A stretch of DNA of 64,000 bases from CAIKLP01 sp965279595 (GCA_965279595.1 OZ257246.1:2356001-2420000), one strand, 5' to 3'. Shown: positions 35,239 through 43,610, counted from the stretch's first letter. The notes: generated by a model not told the origin, from the sequence alone. A program made the numbers and translations.

Positions 35239-36597
35239 TTACTTTTTGCTAGTTTTTGCTACAGGTGCTTTTTCTTCTTTAACAACAACATTGTTTGCTG
35301 TATCTAAAGCTTTTTCTAAGCCACGTACCATTTTCTTTAAATCATAAATAGTTTTGTAAAGTTCATCCATCTCAGTTCTAGTTATTACTGGAATGTTAAC
35401 TAACATTTTTTCCATTTGTGACTCTACTCCTTTTCTAACCATCATTACAATTTCTGTAAATTCTGATTGGAATTTAGAATATTCTGGTGATGCAAATAAT
35501 TCACCATAAACTGTATCATTCACTGTCAAATATTCATTGTAAAATGTTGTGAAATCTTTAAAGTCTTCACCTTTTTCCATTTTAGCATAAACTGATTCTG
35601 CTAATGTCTCCATTGCTTTCAAACCAGTTGTATAAATCATGTGACGGTATTGTGATTCACGTACTTGATAAGCAACCATTTTGTTAGCTAATTCTGATAA
35701 TGCTAACATTTGATCTTTATCTTTTCCTGGCGACATCATTTTTACAAATGGTGACATCGTTTCATTCAAGTTTGTAGTGAATGTATTATATTGCTCTAAT
35801 GCTGAATTGAAGTTTTCGTTTCCAAATTTAGGTAAAGCATTCATTTGCGTTTTCATCGCCTCATAAGCTTCTTTACCTTTACCCATATTAGATTTGATAG
35901 ATTCTAAAAACAAATCTTTCATTTGATTAAATTGTTCTGGATTTAATTGGAACATTTTATCCATCATTTCTTTATACTTCTCAGCATTGAAGAATGTTTT
36001 GAATGATTCTGCTGTAAATGTTTTGTCTTGGATTGACTTTAACATCGGCATCCAAAATTCAAACATTTTCATGTGCATTTCTGCTGTATTGAAAATACCA
36101 GAAAATGCATCTTTTTGAGTTCCATTGGTGTTGAAGTTTGCTAACATGGTATTGTATGAGTTAGTCAACATATTCATCCAATTGTTATAATATCCCATTA
36201 CTTGATCTTGTGAACCATTTAAACCTGAGAACGGATTAGAAAAACCATTCATTCCGTTAAACATACCGTTCATTCCATTCATTCCTGTTGAGAAATTATT
36301 CATTCCTTGAAACATTTTATTCATGTTATCAAACATTGGAATTCCTGTTGTCATTGGATTTTTCATGATGTTAGTGAAGAAATCCATTGGATTATTAGCA
36401 TGGTTTTCTGCTTGCTCAGCATTACCATTTTTGTAGAAAAATGACATTTGGTTATCATACCATTTTTTGAAAAGATCATTATTCACGTTGTTTGTGAATG
36501 TTTTGCTGATGTTTTCAGTTCCTTGAGTCATTTTGTCCACAAATTGCTTTTGTGAATCCATAATTGTTTCGAAGAAATTCTTTGTGTTCGTTTCCAT
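35239..36597 (-). CDS. phaE: PHA synthase subunit PhaE with Met/Asn/Gly-rich segment
   Basis: 452 residues, similar in character to class III PhaE: highly helical, acidic/amide-rich, no catalytic motif, with the DKMFQLNPEQFNQMKDLFL and FYNEYLTVNDTVYGELF stretches. Residues about 85-130 are a low-complexity run of NNM/GMN/NGF repeats (for example MNGMNGMFNGMNGFS), a form of sequence seen in granule-associated proteins. The C-terminal helix pair (TEMDELYKTIYDLKKMVRGL) resembles the PhaE tail. It activates PhaC and controls granule attachment. It is called from the tandem arrangement with phaC as much as from sequence. Confidence 0.82.
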   Translation of the reverse strand: METNTKNFFETIMDSQKQFVDKMTQGTENISKTFTNNVNNDLFKKWYDNQMSFFYKNGNAEQAENHANNPMDFFTNIMKNPMTTGIPMFDNMNKMFQGMNNFSTGMNGMNGMFNGMNGFSNPFSGLNGSQDQVMGYYNNWMNMLTNSYNTMLANFNTNGTQKDAFSGIFNTAEMHMKMFEFWMPMLKSIQDKTFTAESFKTFFNAEKYKEMMDKMFQLNPEQFNQMKDLFLESIKSNMGKGKEAYEAMKTQMNALPKFGNENFNSALEQYNTFTTNLNETMSPFVKMMSPGKDKDQMLALSELANKMVAYQVRESQYRHMIYTTGLKAMETLAESVYAKMEKGEDFKDFTTFYNEYLTVNDTVYGELFASPEYSKFQSEFTEIVMMVRKGVESQMEKMLVNIPVITRTEMDELYKTIYDLKKMVRGLEKALDTANNVVVKEEKAPVAKTSKK

Positions 36598-36657
36598 GAT
36601 TTTTTTGTTTTTTTATTGGGTGAGTAAACGCTTTAATATTACCTCCCAAATTCGCCG

Positions 36658-36665
36658 CAAAGGTA
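36658..36665 (-). promoter_or_regulatory. Minus-7 box TACCTTTG for phaE
   Basis: On the minus strand TACCTTTG is followed by GCGGCG, a common Bacteroidota promoter context, about 60 nt before the phaE ATG. A minus-33 TTTG is only weakly matched. Confidence 0.5.
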
Positions 36666-36737
36666 TAACTATTTAATTAATAAAAGAATAGTTTAATGTA
36701 AATTTATTTATCAAGCCTGTTTAGTCAAGTTAACTTA

Positions 36738-36768
36738 TTGATTTATAATTTATTATAACTTAAATTTG
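36738..36768 (+). promoter_or_regulatory. Promoter TTG-N20-TAAATTTG for phaJ
   Basis: TTG at 36738-36740, 20-nt spacer, TAAATTTG at 36761-36768, about 50 nt before the phaJ ATG. Matches both consensus elements and the usual spacing. Confidence 0.55.
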
Positions 36769-36818
36769 ATAATCAATTTTGCTTAGCTATATTAGTTTCC
36801 TAAACCTTTAATTGAAAT

Positions 36819-37238
36819 ATGTTACACGAAAAACCGAAAGTTGGAACTGAATTCCATCACAAATTTTCCTATAGTCAGGAGCAAGTTGATCTATTTGCAC
36901 AAGTTACCGGCGACACAAATCCTTTGCATATAGATGCAGAATATGCCGCAAAGAGCATGTTCGGAAAAAGAATTATGCACGGCTATTTAGGTGGCTCAGT
37001 TTTTACTAAAATATTCGGCACTTTGTTTTGTGCAGAAGGTAATGTTTATATGAAGCAAGAAATGAAGTTTTTAAAACCAATGTTTGCTGATAAAGAATAT
37101 GAAGCTATTTTAACTGTAAAGGAAATAATTCCTGAAAAAAATAGAGCAATTATTGAAACTAAAATTATTGATCCAGAAAATGGTGAAACCACCACAACTG
37201 GTGAAGCTATGATGTATAATAAAATTTATTTTAATTAA
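36819..37238 (+). CDS. phaJ: MaoC/PhaJ-type (R)-enoyl-CoA hydratase
   Basis: 139 residues, hot-dog fold with the hydratase-2 motif GDTNPLHIDAEYA (catalytic Asp32 and His37) and GYLGGSVFTKIFG. It hydrates trans-2-enoyl-CoA to (R)-3-hydroxyacyl-CoA, the monomer used by PHA synthase, linking fatty-acid oxidation to polymer formation. It is divergent from phaE with a 221-bp shared promoter region that holds good minus-7 boxes for both directions. The downstream gene starts 4 nt after its stop. Confidence 0.9.
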   Translation: MLHEKPKVGTEFHHKFSYSQEQVDLFAQVTGDTNPLHIDAEYAAKSMFGKRIMHGYLGGSVFTKIFGTLFCAEGNVYMKQEMKFLKPMFADKEYEAILTVKEIIPEKNRAIIETKIIDPENGETTTTGEAMMYNKIYFN

Positions 37239-37242
37239 ATCT

Positions 37243-38091
37243 ATGAAAAAAACGATACTTATTTTACTTGTCATCTTATCCATTGGCATTAATGGGTTTG
37301 CACAAACAGATAGCTATGCAAATGCATGGACTAATAAAAAGGGAACTTTAAATGTTGCCTATTTGAATAATTACCCATATTCATACAAAAATGATAATGG
37401 CGAATTAACAGGAGTAGAAATTGATATTATAAAAGAATTTGCAGTATGGTTAGAAGCAAAAAAGGGAATAGTTTTAACTATTAACTATGAAGGATTCGAT
37501 GATTTTGCAAAATTCTATGAGAATATCAAAATTAAAAAGACTAACTCAATTGGCGCAGGTTCAGTTACTGTAACTTCTGACAGAGCAAGAGAAGTTAAAT
37601 TTTCTTCACCTTATTTAAAAAACAAACCAATTCTTATTAGTTCAATACAAAAACCTAGTTTGGTAGATGTAAGAAGTATTTCAAAAGAATTTGTAGGACT
37701 AACAGCTGTTATTGTTAAAGGTTCTAATCATGAAAAGTTAATCAATAATATTAAAGAAAATTATTGGCCAGATATGAAGATGGAACTTGTGGAAACACCT
37801 CAAATTGTGATGGACAAAATAAGTAGCGGTGATAAATATTTTGGTTATGTAGATTTGATAACCTATTGGGCCAGTCTGAAACTGAATAATAAACCATTAA
37901 AAATGCACAGAGTACCAACAGTAAATACCGAAAACTTTGCATTTATTTTTTCTAAAACTAGTGATTGGCAAAGTGCTTTCAATGAGTTTTTTGATAGTGG
38001 ATTAGGTTTTCCTGGAACAGATGCTTATAAAGAAATTTTAAGAAAACATTTAGGTCAAGAAATAATCAATGCCGTTGAAATTAATTTTTAA
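37243..38091 (+). CDS. Periplasmic solute-binding protein (family 3 type)
   Basis: 282 residues. Signal peptide (ends GINGFAQ) and a type II periplasmic binding fold resembling amino-acid-binding proteins: TLNVAYLNNYPYSYKND, ELTGVEIDIIKEFAVWL, SVTVTSDRAREVKFSSPYLKN and the closing PGTDAYKEILRKHLG. There is no permease or ATPase beside it, so it is either an orphan receptor/binding protein or used by a transporter elsewhere. It shares a transcript with phaJ (4 nt gap). Confidence 0.83.
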   Translation: MKKTILILLVILSIGINGFAQTDSYANAWTNKKGTLNVAYLNNYPYSYKNDNGELTGVEIDIIKEFAVWLEAKKGIVLTINYEGFDDFAKFYENIKIKKTNSIGAGSVTVTSDRAREVKFSSPYLKNKPILISSIQKPSLVDVRSISKEFVGLTAVIVKGSNHEKLINNIKENYWPDMKMELVETPQIVMDKISSGDKYFGYVDLITYWASLKLNNKPLKMHRVPTVNTENFAFIFSKTSDWQSAFNEFFDSGLGFPGTDAYKEILRKHLGQEIINAVEINF

Positions 38092-38119
38092 TAAAAGCCC
38101 GAAAGGGCTTTTATTTTTT
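38091..38119. terminator. Intrinsic terminator between convergent genes
   Basis: TAAAAGCCC-gaaa-GGGCTTTTA stem with T-run; ends the solute-binding protein gene and overlaps the stop of the convergent cytidine deaminase gene. Confidence 0.88.
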
Positions 38120-38587
38120 TAGACGAAATTGTAACGGTAAAAAGTTTTGAATTCCATCTGCTAATAACACTTTCCCTTCAGATGAATATAAGATCACTCT
38201 AATTTTTAATTCTTGTCTACTTTGATATTCACTCAATACTTGTAAACAAGCTCCACAAGGAATGATATAATCGGCAGTAAAAACACCCAAGTGTTGAGCA
38301 CAAATTGCAATAGTTTGAATAGCTGCGCTATTATTCATAGAACCATAATGAAACAAAGCCACTCTTTCAGCACATAATCCTGACGGAAATGCAGCATTCT
38401 CTTGATTATTACCTAATATTATTTCTCCATTAATTAATAATAGGCTCGCTCCTACTTTAAACAAAGAATAAGGAGCATATGCTTTAGAAGAAGCAAGTTT
38501 ACTTTGTTCGACTAATTTAATTTCTGCTTCAGTCAATTCTGAAACTGCACATTCTTTAAATTCTGATTTTAATTCAATTTTATTCAT
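38111..38587 (-). CDS. cdd: Cytidine deaminase
   Basis: 158 residues. Zinc-dependent deaminase with the CAE motif (SGLCAERVALF, Cys and Glu) and PCGACLQVL (two further Cys ligands), plus YAPYSLFKVGASLL near the N-terminus that holds the substrate. Deaminates cytidine and deoxycytidine in pyrimidine salvage. Its start overlaps the stop of the AlkB-type gene by 8 nt, an unexpected partner. Confidence 0.93.
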   Translation of the reverse strand: MNKIELKSEFKECAVSELTEAEIKLVEQSKLASSKAYAPYSLFKVGASLLLINGEIILGNNQENAAFPSGLCAERVALFHYGSMNNSAAIQTIAICAQHLGVFTADYIIPCGACLQVLSEYQSRQELKIRVILYSSEGKVLLADGIQNFLPLQFRLKK

Positions 38588-39665
38588 TTTCTTTTTGTTT
38601 GTTTTTCCAATTTTCCAGTTTTCGATTCATATAATTAAACCATAATGATGGAAATAAGGAAAGTAAAATCATAGCTGGATAACCGTTGGGTAATTGCGGA
38701 CTTTCTTCATATTGCTTCAACACTTGGTACCTTTTACTCGCGGTTAAATGATGATCAGAATGACGTTGTAATTGAAATAGGAAAAAATTACTTAAAATAT
38801 GATTTGCGTTCCAACTATGATTAGGGTTAACTTTTTCAAACTTATCTTTACTAATTTCTTCTCTTTCTATTCCATAATGTTCGATATAATTAACAGCTTC
38901 TAATAAACTAAAACTTAATACTGATTGAACAACTAAAAATAACAAAATATCCCAAGCCCATTGTGATTGGTATAAAGAAGAGATGAAAAAAATACTTATA
39001 AAAAAAAGAAAAGAAAATAACCATAATCTAATACATTCATTAGACCAAGTAAACTGGCTTTTATTTTTTAAATTCAATCTGTTTTTTTCTAATTGAAGTG
39101 CGCTTTTAATACTTCCAAAAATAGTTTGCATCCAAAATTTATAATAAGATTGATTCATTCTACTGCTAGCTGGATCAAACCTTGTAGCCACATGCACATG
39201 ATGTCCTCTATTGTGTTCAATATAAAAATGACCATAAAATACTTCAATCAATAATAACTTACTAAGAATTCTTTCAAAACTCGATTTTTTATGACCCAAT
39301 TCATGCGCAACTGTTATTCCAATACCTCCATTCATAATCATAGTTGAAAGGGTTATGCCAATCCATTCTATAGTAGTCAAATTTTCACTGCTGATGAAAA
39401 TACATATCCAAATTAGTGAAACAGATTGAACAACAACCCATATATATAAAAGATATTTATAAAAATTATTCTCTGCTTCTAATTGTTCAATTTCTTTAGA
39501 GAAGTTACTTGAATCTATACCAATCAACCAATCTGCAATAGGTAATATAATGAATACAAATACTGGGATTATTAAATTATACAACCCTCCCAAATGAATA
39601 TTTAAGATTATCGCTATTGGCAAAATAAATGCCATTAAGTACCCTATAGGTTTAATATTTCTCAA
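38580..39665 (-). CDS. AlkB-type membrane hydroxylase (alkane 1-monooxygenase family)
   Basis: 361 residues, at least four membrane helices. The eight-histidine di-iron site of the family is visible: HELGHKKS (HExxH), EHNRGHHVHVATR (EHxxGHH), the AlkB-specific block NYIEHYGIER, and LQRHSDHHL. This block distinguishes AlkB-type hydroxylases from ordinary desaturases. Natural substrate may be an alkane or an alkyl chain of lipids. The start is TTG, overlapping the TGA of the upstream small membrane protein gene (TTGA), so coupling is likely. It has no rubredoxin gene next to it. Confidence 0.88.
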   Translation of the reverse strand: MRNIKPIGYLMAFILPIAIILNIHLGGLYNLIIPVFVFIILPIADWLIGIDSSNFSKEIEQLEAENNFYKYLLYIWVVVQSVSLIWICIFISSENLTTIEWIGITLSTMIMNGGIGITVAHELGHKKSSFERILSKLLLIEVFYGHFYIEHNRGHHVHVATRFDPASSRMNQSYYKFWMQTIFGSIKSALQLEKNRLNLKNKSQFTWSNECIRLWLFSFLFFISIFFISSLYQSQWAWDILLFLVVQSVLSFSLLEAVNYIEHYGIEREEISKDKFEKVNPNHSWNANHILSNFFLFQLQRHSDHHLTASKRYQVLKQYEESPQLPNGYPAMILLSLFPSLWFNYMNRKLENWKNKQKENE

Positions 39666-40018
39666 ATTCGTTCAGATTCGTCAATTATATGAAAATGGTG
39701 AAAAATTCGGTGAATTAAGGGAGCAACTAATAAACCAAAAGAGGCAATGGCAATCATACCAGAATAAATTGCATAAAAAGAAGCGAAAATTTTTGCTGCA
39801 TTATTTTTTAAATAATCAACTGGCCCCATCCCACCTAATATCATTGAAGCATTGAGTAATGAATCTACCCAATTTAAATGGCCCAAATATTTATAGCCCA
39901 AAACACCCATTAATAATGAAAGAAACAGCAAGGTAAAAGAATAGATTGCATAACTAATTTGTCTTTTATAGTATTTGGGTAAAGACAATAATTGTTGTGC
40001 TTTATTTTCAAAAAACAT
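39662..40018 (-). CDS. Small membrane protein with ion-channel-like pore segment
   Basis: 118 residues, no named function. The N-terminal helix (residues 23-45, YAIYSFTLLFLSLLMGVLG) and C-terminal helix (KIFASFYAIYSGMIAIASFG) flank a re-entrant-looking segment DSLLNASMILGGMGPVD. This two-helix-plus-pore layout resembles K+ channel pore domains, but the selectivity filter TVGYG is replaced by ILGGMGP. It ends with a His-rich tail (IHRIFHHFHIIDE). It is the first gene of the operon with the AlkB-type hydroxylase (TTGA overlap) and cytidine deaminase. Confidence 0.65.
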   Translation of the reverse strand: MFFENKAQQLLSLPKYYKRQISYAIYSFTLLFLSLLMGVLGYKYLGHLNWVDSLLNASMILGGMGPVDYLKNNAAKIFASFYAIYSGMIAIASFGLLVAPLIHRIFHHFHIIDESERI

Positions 40019-40150
40019 AATTTACTAATAACTAATACCAATAATTGAATAATGAATATAGTTATAAAAATAAATTTATCCTATTGATAGGTGAAGAAAT
40101 ACAAAATATCAGGAAGCAAATTATTGTATTTAGTTGAAATGGGAAATCAA

Positions 40151-40195
40151 ATAAATAAGACAAGCAATAAAATTTATATTGCTTGTCTTATTTAT
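40151..40195 (-). terminator. 19-bp perfect inverted repeat, terminator of the GIY-YIG gene
   Basis: Arms ATAAATAAGACAAGCAATA (40151-40169) and complement (40177-40195), 7-nt loop. It begins 3 nt after the GIY-YIG gene stop and is followed on the minus strand by a T-rich tract, so a terminator is likely; an unusually long stem. Confidence 0.65.
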
Positions 40196-40197
40196 AT

Positions 40198-40596
40198 TCA
40201 GTTAAAATGATAACCAGGTTTAGATATAGGATTTTTTAAAAGACTATTACCTAAAATAGGTTCCTTTAAAATTCCAACTGATAAGTCAACCCAATCAGGG
40301 TTAATTCTACGAATAAGTTTTTCTTTTTGGGCTCTTGTCCATTTTCTTAAAGCTACTAATCTTTCCTTAGCTCGGTATTGATCGTTGAACTCTTCAAAGT
40401 AAACTAAGCGATTCGAGTTTTCCACAAATCCTTCGAATAAATCTGGCTTTCTCTTACAATTCCTTGCAAAGGAGAAAATGTCATCTGTAATGCCTACTTC
40501 CACATTTGTGCGGTTAGAATTGGTAACAAAATACAGGTATTTCACTGATGAAATTGGGCTGTTGTTAACATTTAAAAATTCACGATCTAGTACCAT
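40198..40596 (-). CDS. GIY-YIG domain protein
   Basis: 132 residues. Matches the UvrC/YhbQ-type GIY-YIG domain in outline: KYLYFVTNSNRTNVEVGIT stands for the GIY and YIG strands, LVYFEEFNDQYRAKERLVAL provides the conserved Arg/Glu helix, and KLIRRINPDWVDL is the typical end. The first motif is diverged (YLYF/VEVG). Family members are small nucleases. It is divergent from the LexA-like S24 regulator gene, with 86 bp between, and may be its target. Confidence 0.82.
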   Translation of the reverse strand: MVLDREFLNVNNSPISSVKYLYFVTNSNRTNVEVGITDDIFSFARNCKRKPDLFEGFVENSNRLVYFEEFNDQYRAKERLVALRKWTRAQKEKLIRRINPDWVDLSVGILKEPILGNSLLKNPISKPGYHFN

Positions 40597-40625
40597 AGCT
40601 AAAAATTTTAGTTGTGTTTTAAAAT

Positions 40626-40670
40626 ATTATTACTAATTTTATAAGCAATAATACTAACAATTTTAGCAAT
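40626..40670. promoter_or_regulatory. Imperfect direct repeat in the divergent GIY-YIG/S24 promoter
   Basis: Copy 1 (40626-40649) and copy 2 (40649-40670) share TACTAA, TTTTA and GCAAT blocks with small gaps. Possible operator for the adjacent S24 regulator; low complexity of the region leaves room for chance. Confidence 0.35.
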
Positions 40671-40682
40671 TCCAAAATATTT

Positions 40683-41477
40683 ATGAAAAAAATTAGCACA
40701 AACATTAAGTTTTTAAGAAAAGCGAAAGGTTTAACACAAGAACAATTTGCCATTGAAATTGGCATTAAAAGGTCAATGGTGGGTGCATATGAAGAAGATA
40801 GAGCTAGTCCAAAAATGGACAATATGATAGAAATTGCTAATTTTTTTGGCATTACCGTTGATGAATTAGTTAGTGAAAGAATAACTCAAAAATGGTTAGA
40901 AGAAAAAGATAAAAGAATTCAAAAGGAAACTGAATTAAAAGCAGGTAATTTAAGAGTACTTAGCATTACCGTTGATACTGAGGATAGAGAAAATATTGAA
41001 TTGGTTCCTGTTAAAGCCAGTGCTGGTTATATCAATGGTTATGCAGATCCTGAATTTGTAAAAGAATTGCCAAAGTTTCATTTACCAATTTTACCGGTAG
41101 GCACTTTTAGAGCATTTGAAATCAAAGGTGATTCAATGCTTCCATTATTTCCAGGAAGTATAGTTATAGGCGAATATGTTGATGATTGGAAAGGTTTAAA
41201 ATCAAATGAAACATATGTGGTAATTAGCAAAAATGATGGAATTGTATATAAAAGAGTAATTAATAAATTGAAAGATCAGCAAGTATTAATGTTGAAATCT
41301 GACAATAAGGTGTATGAGCCATATCCTATTGCAGCTGATGAGGTTTTAGAAATTTGGAAAGCAAAAGCATATATAAGCCTGAATTTTCCTGAACCTGATA
41401 CAGATTCAAGTATTGAAAAATTAACTGGAATGATGATGGAAATGCAGAAAAAAATTAATCAAATTCAAAAAGATTAA
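40683..41477 (+). CDS. LexA-like transcriptional regulator, XRE helix-turn-helix plus S24 peptidase
   Basis: 264 residues. N-terminal helix-turn-helix (about 1-65; LTQEQFAIEIGIKRSMVGAYE). The C-terminal S24/S26 self-cleaving domain has catalytic Ser151 (KGDSMLP) and Lys190 (GIVYKRV). A plausible cleavage bond is Ala114-Gly115 in KASAGYINGY, the same residue pair as in LexA. It may therefore act as a damage-cleavable repressor. Divergent from the GIY-YIG gene; the intergenic repeats could be its operator. MgtE on the other strand ends directly at its stop. Confidence 0.9.
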   Translation: MKKISTNIKFLRKAKGLTQEQFAIEIGIKRSMVGAYEEDRASPKMDNMIEIANFFGITVDELVSERITQKWLEEKDKRIQKETELKAGNLRVLSITVDTEDRENIELVPVKASAGYINGYADPEFVKELPKFHLPILPVGTFRAFEIKGDSMLPLFPGSIVIGEYVDDWKGLKSNETYVVISKNDGIVYKRVINKLKDQQVLMLKSDNKVYEPYPIAADEVLEIWKAKAYISLNFPEPDTDSSIEKLTGMMMEMQKKINQIQKD

Positions 41478-42827
41478 TTATAGAAGAAAATAGGAACCTA
41501 AGCCCAGAATTAATAAAAACCCAATTGTATCTGTGAAGGCTGTTAATACAATGGAACTAGCTACGGCTGGGTCAAAACCAAGTTTTTCTAAAATAATTGG
41601 AACTGTTGCTCCTGTTATACCAGCTAAAGTTAAATTACCTAGCATTGCTAAAAATACGACCACTCCTAACATTGGAGAATGGTTATTTAAACTAGCTACA
41701 ATAGCTACCATTACACCAAAAAACAACCCATTAAAAACACCAACAATGATTTCTTTACTGATTGTTTGAAATATTTTAGAATCAGGTAAAGTATTTAACG
41801 AAATACGACGAATAGTTACTGCTAAGGCTTGGGTTCCTGCATTCCCTCCCATTCCAGCAATAATCGGCATAAAGGTAGCCAGTAAAGTAATTTTCTCTAT
41901 AGTGGATTGAAACATAAAAACAACTGAACTTGCGATAAACGCAGTTGCCATATTCACAATAAGCCAAGGAAGCCTACTTCTAATTGCATCTTTCCAATTT
42001 CCACTCAACTCTTCTTCATCCGATACGTTCGCTATTTTTAGAAAATCTTCAGTTGTTTCTTCCTGCAATACGTCAATTACATCATCAAATGACACAACTC
42101 CTAAGAGAATCATATTTTTATCAACTACAGGAATGCCAGGCAGGTTATATTGAGAAAGCATTTTAGCTACCTCTTCTTGATCAGTATCAGTTTCAGCATA
42201 AATTACTTCATCATCTAATAGAGCATCTATTCTTATGAAGCCCTTTGCCTTTATTAAGTTTTTAAGTGAAACTGTTCCAACCAATCGATCTGCATCATCT
42301 ACCACATAAATAGCATAAAAAGCTTCAATCTCTTCTGATTGCAATGCAACTTCTTCTAATGCTTCTTTTTTTGTTAAAGTATAATGTATTTTAACAATTT
42401 CAGTAGTCATCAAACCACCAGCAGTATCTTCGGGATAGTTTAATAATTTCCTAATTTCAGCTGCATCATCAACATCAATTCTATCTAGAATTTCATCTCT
42501 TTTCTCTTCTGATAGTTGACTTACGATATCAGTAGCGTCATCATAAGATAATTCTTCAACAATATTGGTAACGAAATCCTTATTCAATGTCTCCAATAAT
42601 TTCTCAGGATGAGATTCTGGATCCATTTCTGAAATCACTTCAGATGCTATATCAACTGCAAGTTGATTAATTATGATTTGTCGTTTAGAATCTTTTAATA
42701 ATTCTAAAATTTTAGCAATTTCTGACGGGTGTAATTCCTCTAGGAAGTCCTGTAAATCAGCTACAGGGCCTTCTAAAAGATCTTCAATCTTTTCTAAATC
42801 AAATAATATGTCGTCACGTTGCTTCAA
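41478..42827 (-). CDS. mgtE: Magnesium transporter MgtE
   Basis: 449 residues in the usual order: N-terminal helical domain (1-130, DLQDFLEELHPSEIAKIL), two CBS domains (about 132-250) and a C-terminal five-helix membrane domain (about 285-449) with AGMGGNAGTQALAVTIRR, the MgtE pore signature. Mg2+-gated channel of the inner membrane. The start is TTG, as no in-frame ATG lies between the preceding stop and the conserved N-terminus. Confidence 0.94.
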   Translation of the reverse strand: MKQRDDILFDLEKIEDLLEGPVADLQDFLEELHPSEIAKILELLKDSKRQIIINQLAVDIASEVISEMDPESHPEKLLETLNKDFVTNIVEELSYDDATDIVSQLSEEKRDEILDRIDVDDAAEIRKLLNYPEDTAGGLMTTEIVKIHYTLTKKEALEEVALQSEEIEAFYAIYVVDDADRLVGTVSLKNLIKAKGFIRIDALLDDEVIYAETDTDQEEVAKMLSQYNLPGIPVVDKNMILLGVVSFDDVIDVLQEETTEDFLKIANVSDEEELSGNWKDAIRSRLPWLIVNMATAFIASSVVFMFQSTIEKITLLATFMPIIAGMGGNAGTQALAVTIRRISLNTLPDSKIFQTISKEIIVGVFNGLFFGVMVAIVASLNNHSPMLGVVVFLAMLGNLTLAGITGATVPIILEKLGFDPAVASSIVLTAFTDTIGFLLILGLGSYFLL

Positions 42828-42875
42828 GGCTCTAAATTACTTCTGAATATTGATATTTCAATCTTTTATTAAAAA

Positions 42876-42906
42876 AAAATCCCCATCGTTTAAGATAGGG
42901 ATTTTT
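42876..42906 (-). terminator. Intrinsic terminator of the tandem lipoprotein 2 gene
   Basis: On the minus strand GATAGGG-like arm and CCCCATC arm form AAAAATCCC(C/T)ATC stem, followed by a T-run. Confidence 0.82.
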
Positions 42907-42926
42907 AATAAATGAATTTCCTGAAA

Positions 42927-43547
42927 TTATTTTTGAATCTTTACTGCAATAGTAACTGATCTACTTAATGCATTGGTTCCATCAATTGATTCAACCACAT
43001 AAATACCTTTTTTACCAGTTGCCGTTTTAAAAACAACAATATCATCTAATTCTAATTTTGTAATACTTGAACTAGTTAAATTATTTGCATACTTCAAGAT
43101 CAATGAATCATTCAACGCATCATCTACTTCTGTATGAGTTACTGAATCTGTAATTACTTTAAATTTGGTATCATTTTTAACAGTCCAAGCAAGTAATTGT
43201 TCCCAAGGATTATCACTGGTAATTGGATTAGCAAAAACTGTGGCATTTGGTGAAGCAATAGTTGTTGAATCACCTGAAGTGCTACCAAAATAATATACCA
43301 TATCAACTTTATTTTGTACTTCAGTTGCAGAGTCAATGGTAAATGTACTTCCTGTTGAAGCATCTAAAAATGATAATCCAGCTAATGATGATGGGTTGTT
43401 TCTTCCTTTTAATACAACAGTACCAAAACTTGATACCTCACCATATTGTGGTCCTGATGGAGTAGGTTCTTTTTCATCTTCCGAACAAGATGAATAAACA
43501 ATTGCAATACTCAATAATGCTAAAAAGCTTAAAGTGATTTTTTTCAT
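42927..43547 (-). CDS. Lipoprotein 2 of a tandem paralogous pair
   Basis: 206 residues. Lipoprotein signal with VYSSC and an acidic export-type tail SEDEKE. The mature domain is beta-rich and matches its neighbour in layout: YGEVSSFGTVVLKGRNNPSS, VDMVYYFGSTSGD, WTVKNDTKF, DDIVVFKTATGKKGIYVVESI and a final TIAVKIQK. No named family recognised. A longer frame begins at 43628, but its first 27 residues run through the terminator of the upstream gene and lack a signal; the ATG used here gives a proper lipoprotein signal. Confidence 0.82.
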   Translation of the reverse strand: MKKITLSFLALLSIAIVYSSCSEDEKEPTPSGPQYGEVSSFGTVVLKGRNNPSSLAGLSFLDASTGSTFTIDSATEVQNKVDMVYYFGSTSGDSTTIASPNATVFANPITSDNPWEQLLAWTVKNDTKFKVITDSVTHTEVDDALNDSLILKYANNLTSSSITKLELDDIVVFKTATGKKGIYVVESIDGTNALSRSVTIAVKIQK

Positions 43548-43585
43548 AGTTTTAATTTTAAACGAATTTACAAAAAAATCAAAAA

Positions 43586-43610
43586 AAAAGCTCCATAAAT
43601 GGAGCTTTTT
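43586..43610 (-). terminator. Intrinsic terminator between the tandem lipoprotein genes
   Basis: AAAAAGCTCCAT and ATGGAGCTTTTT arms with 2-nt loop, followed on the minus strand by a T-run. Confidence 0.85.

Noticed and set aside
35900..36400. Met/Asn-rich phaE tract as a tandem DNA repeat
   Set aside because: The repetition is at protein level with irregular units; no constant DNA period was seen.
38580..39665. AlkB-type gene as a plain fatty-acid desaturase
   Set aside because: The NYIEHYG block and the EHxxGHH wording are those of AlkB-type hydroxylases.
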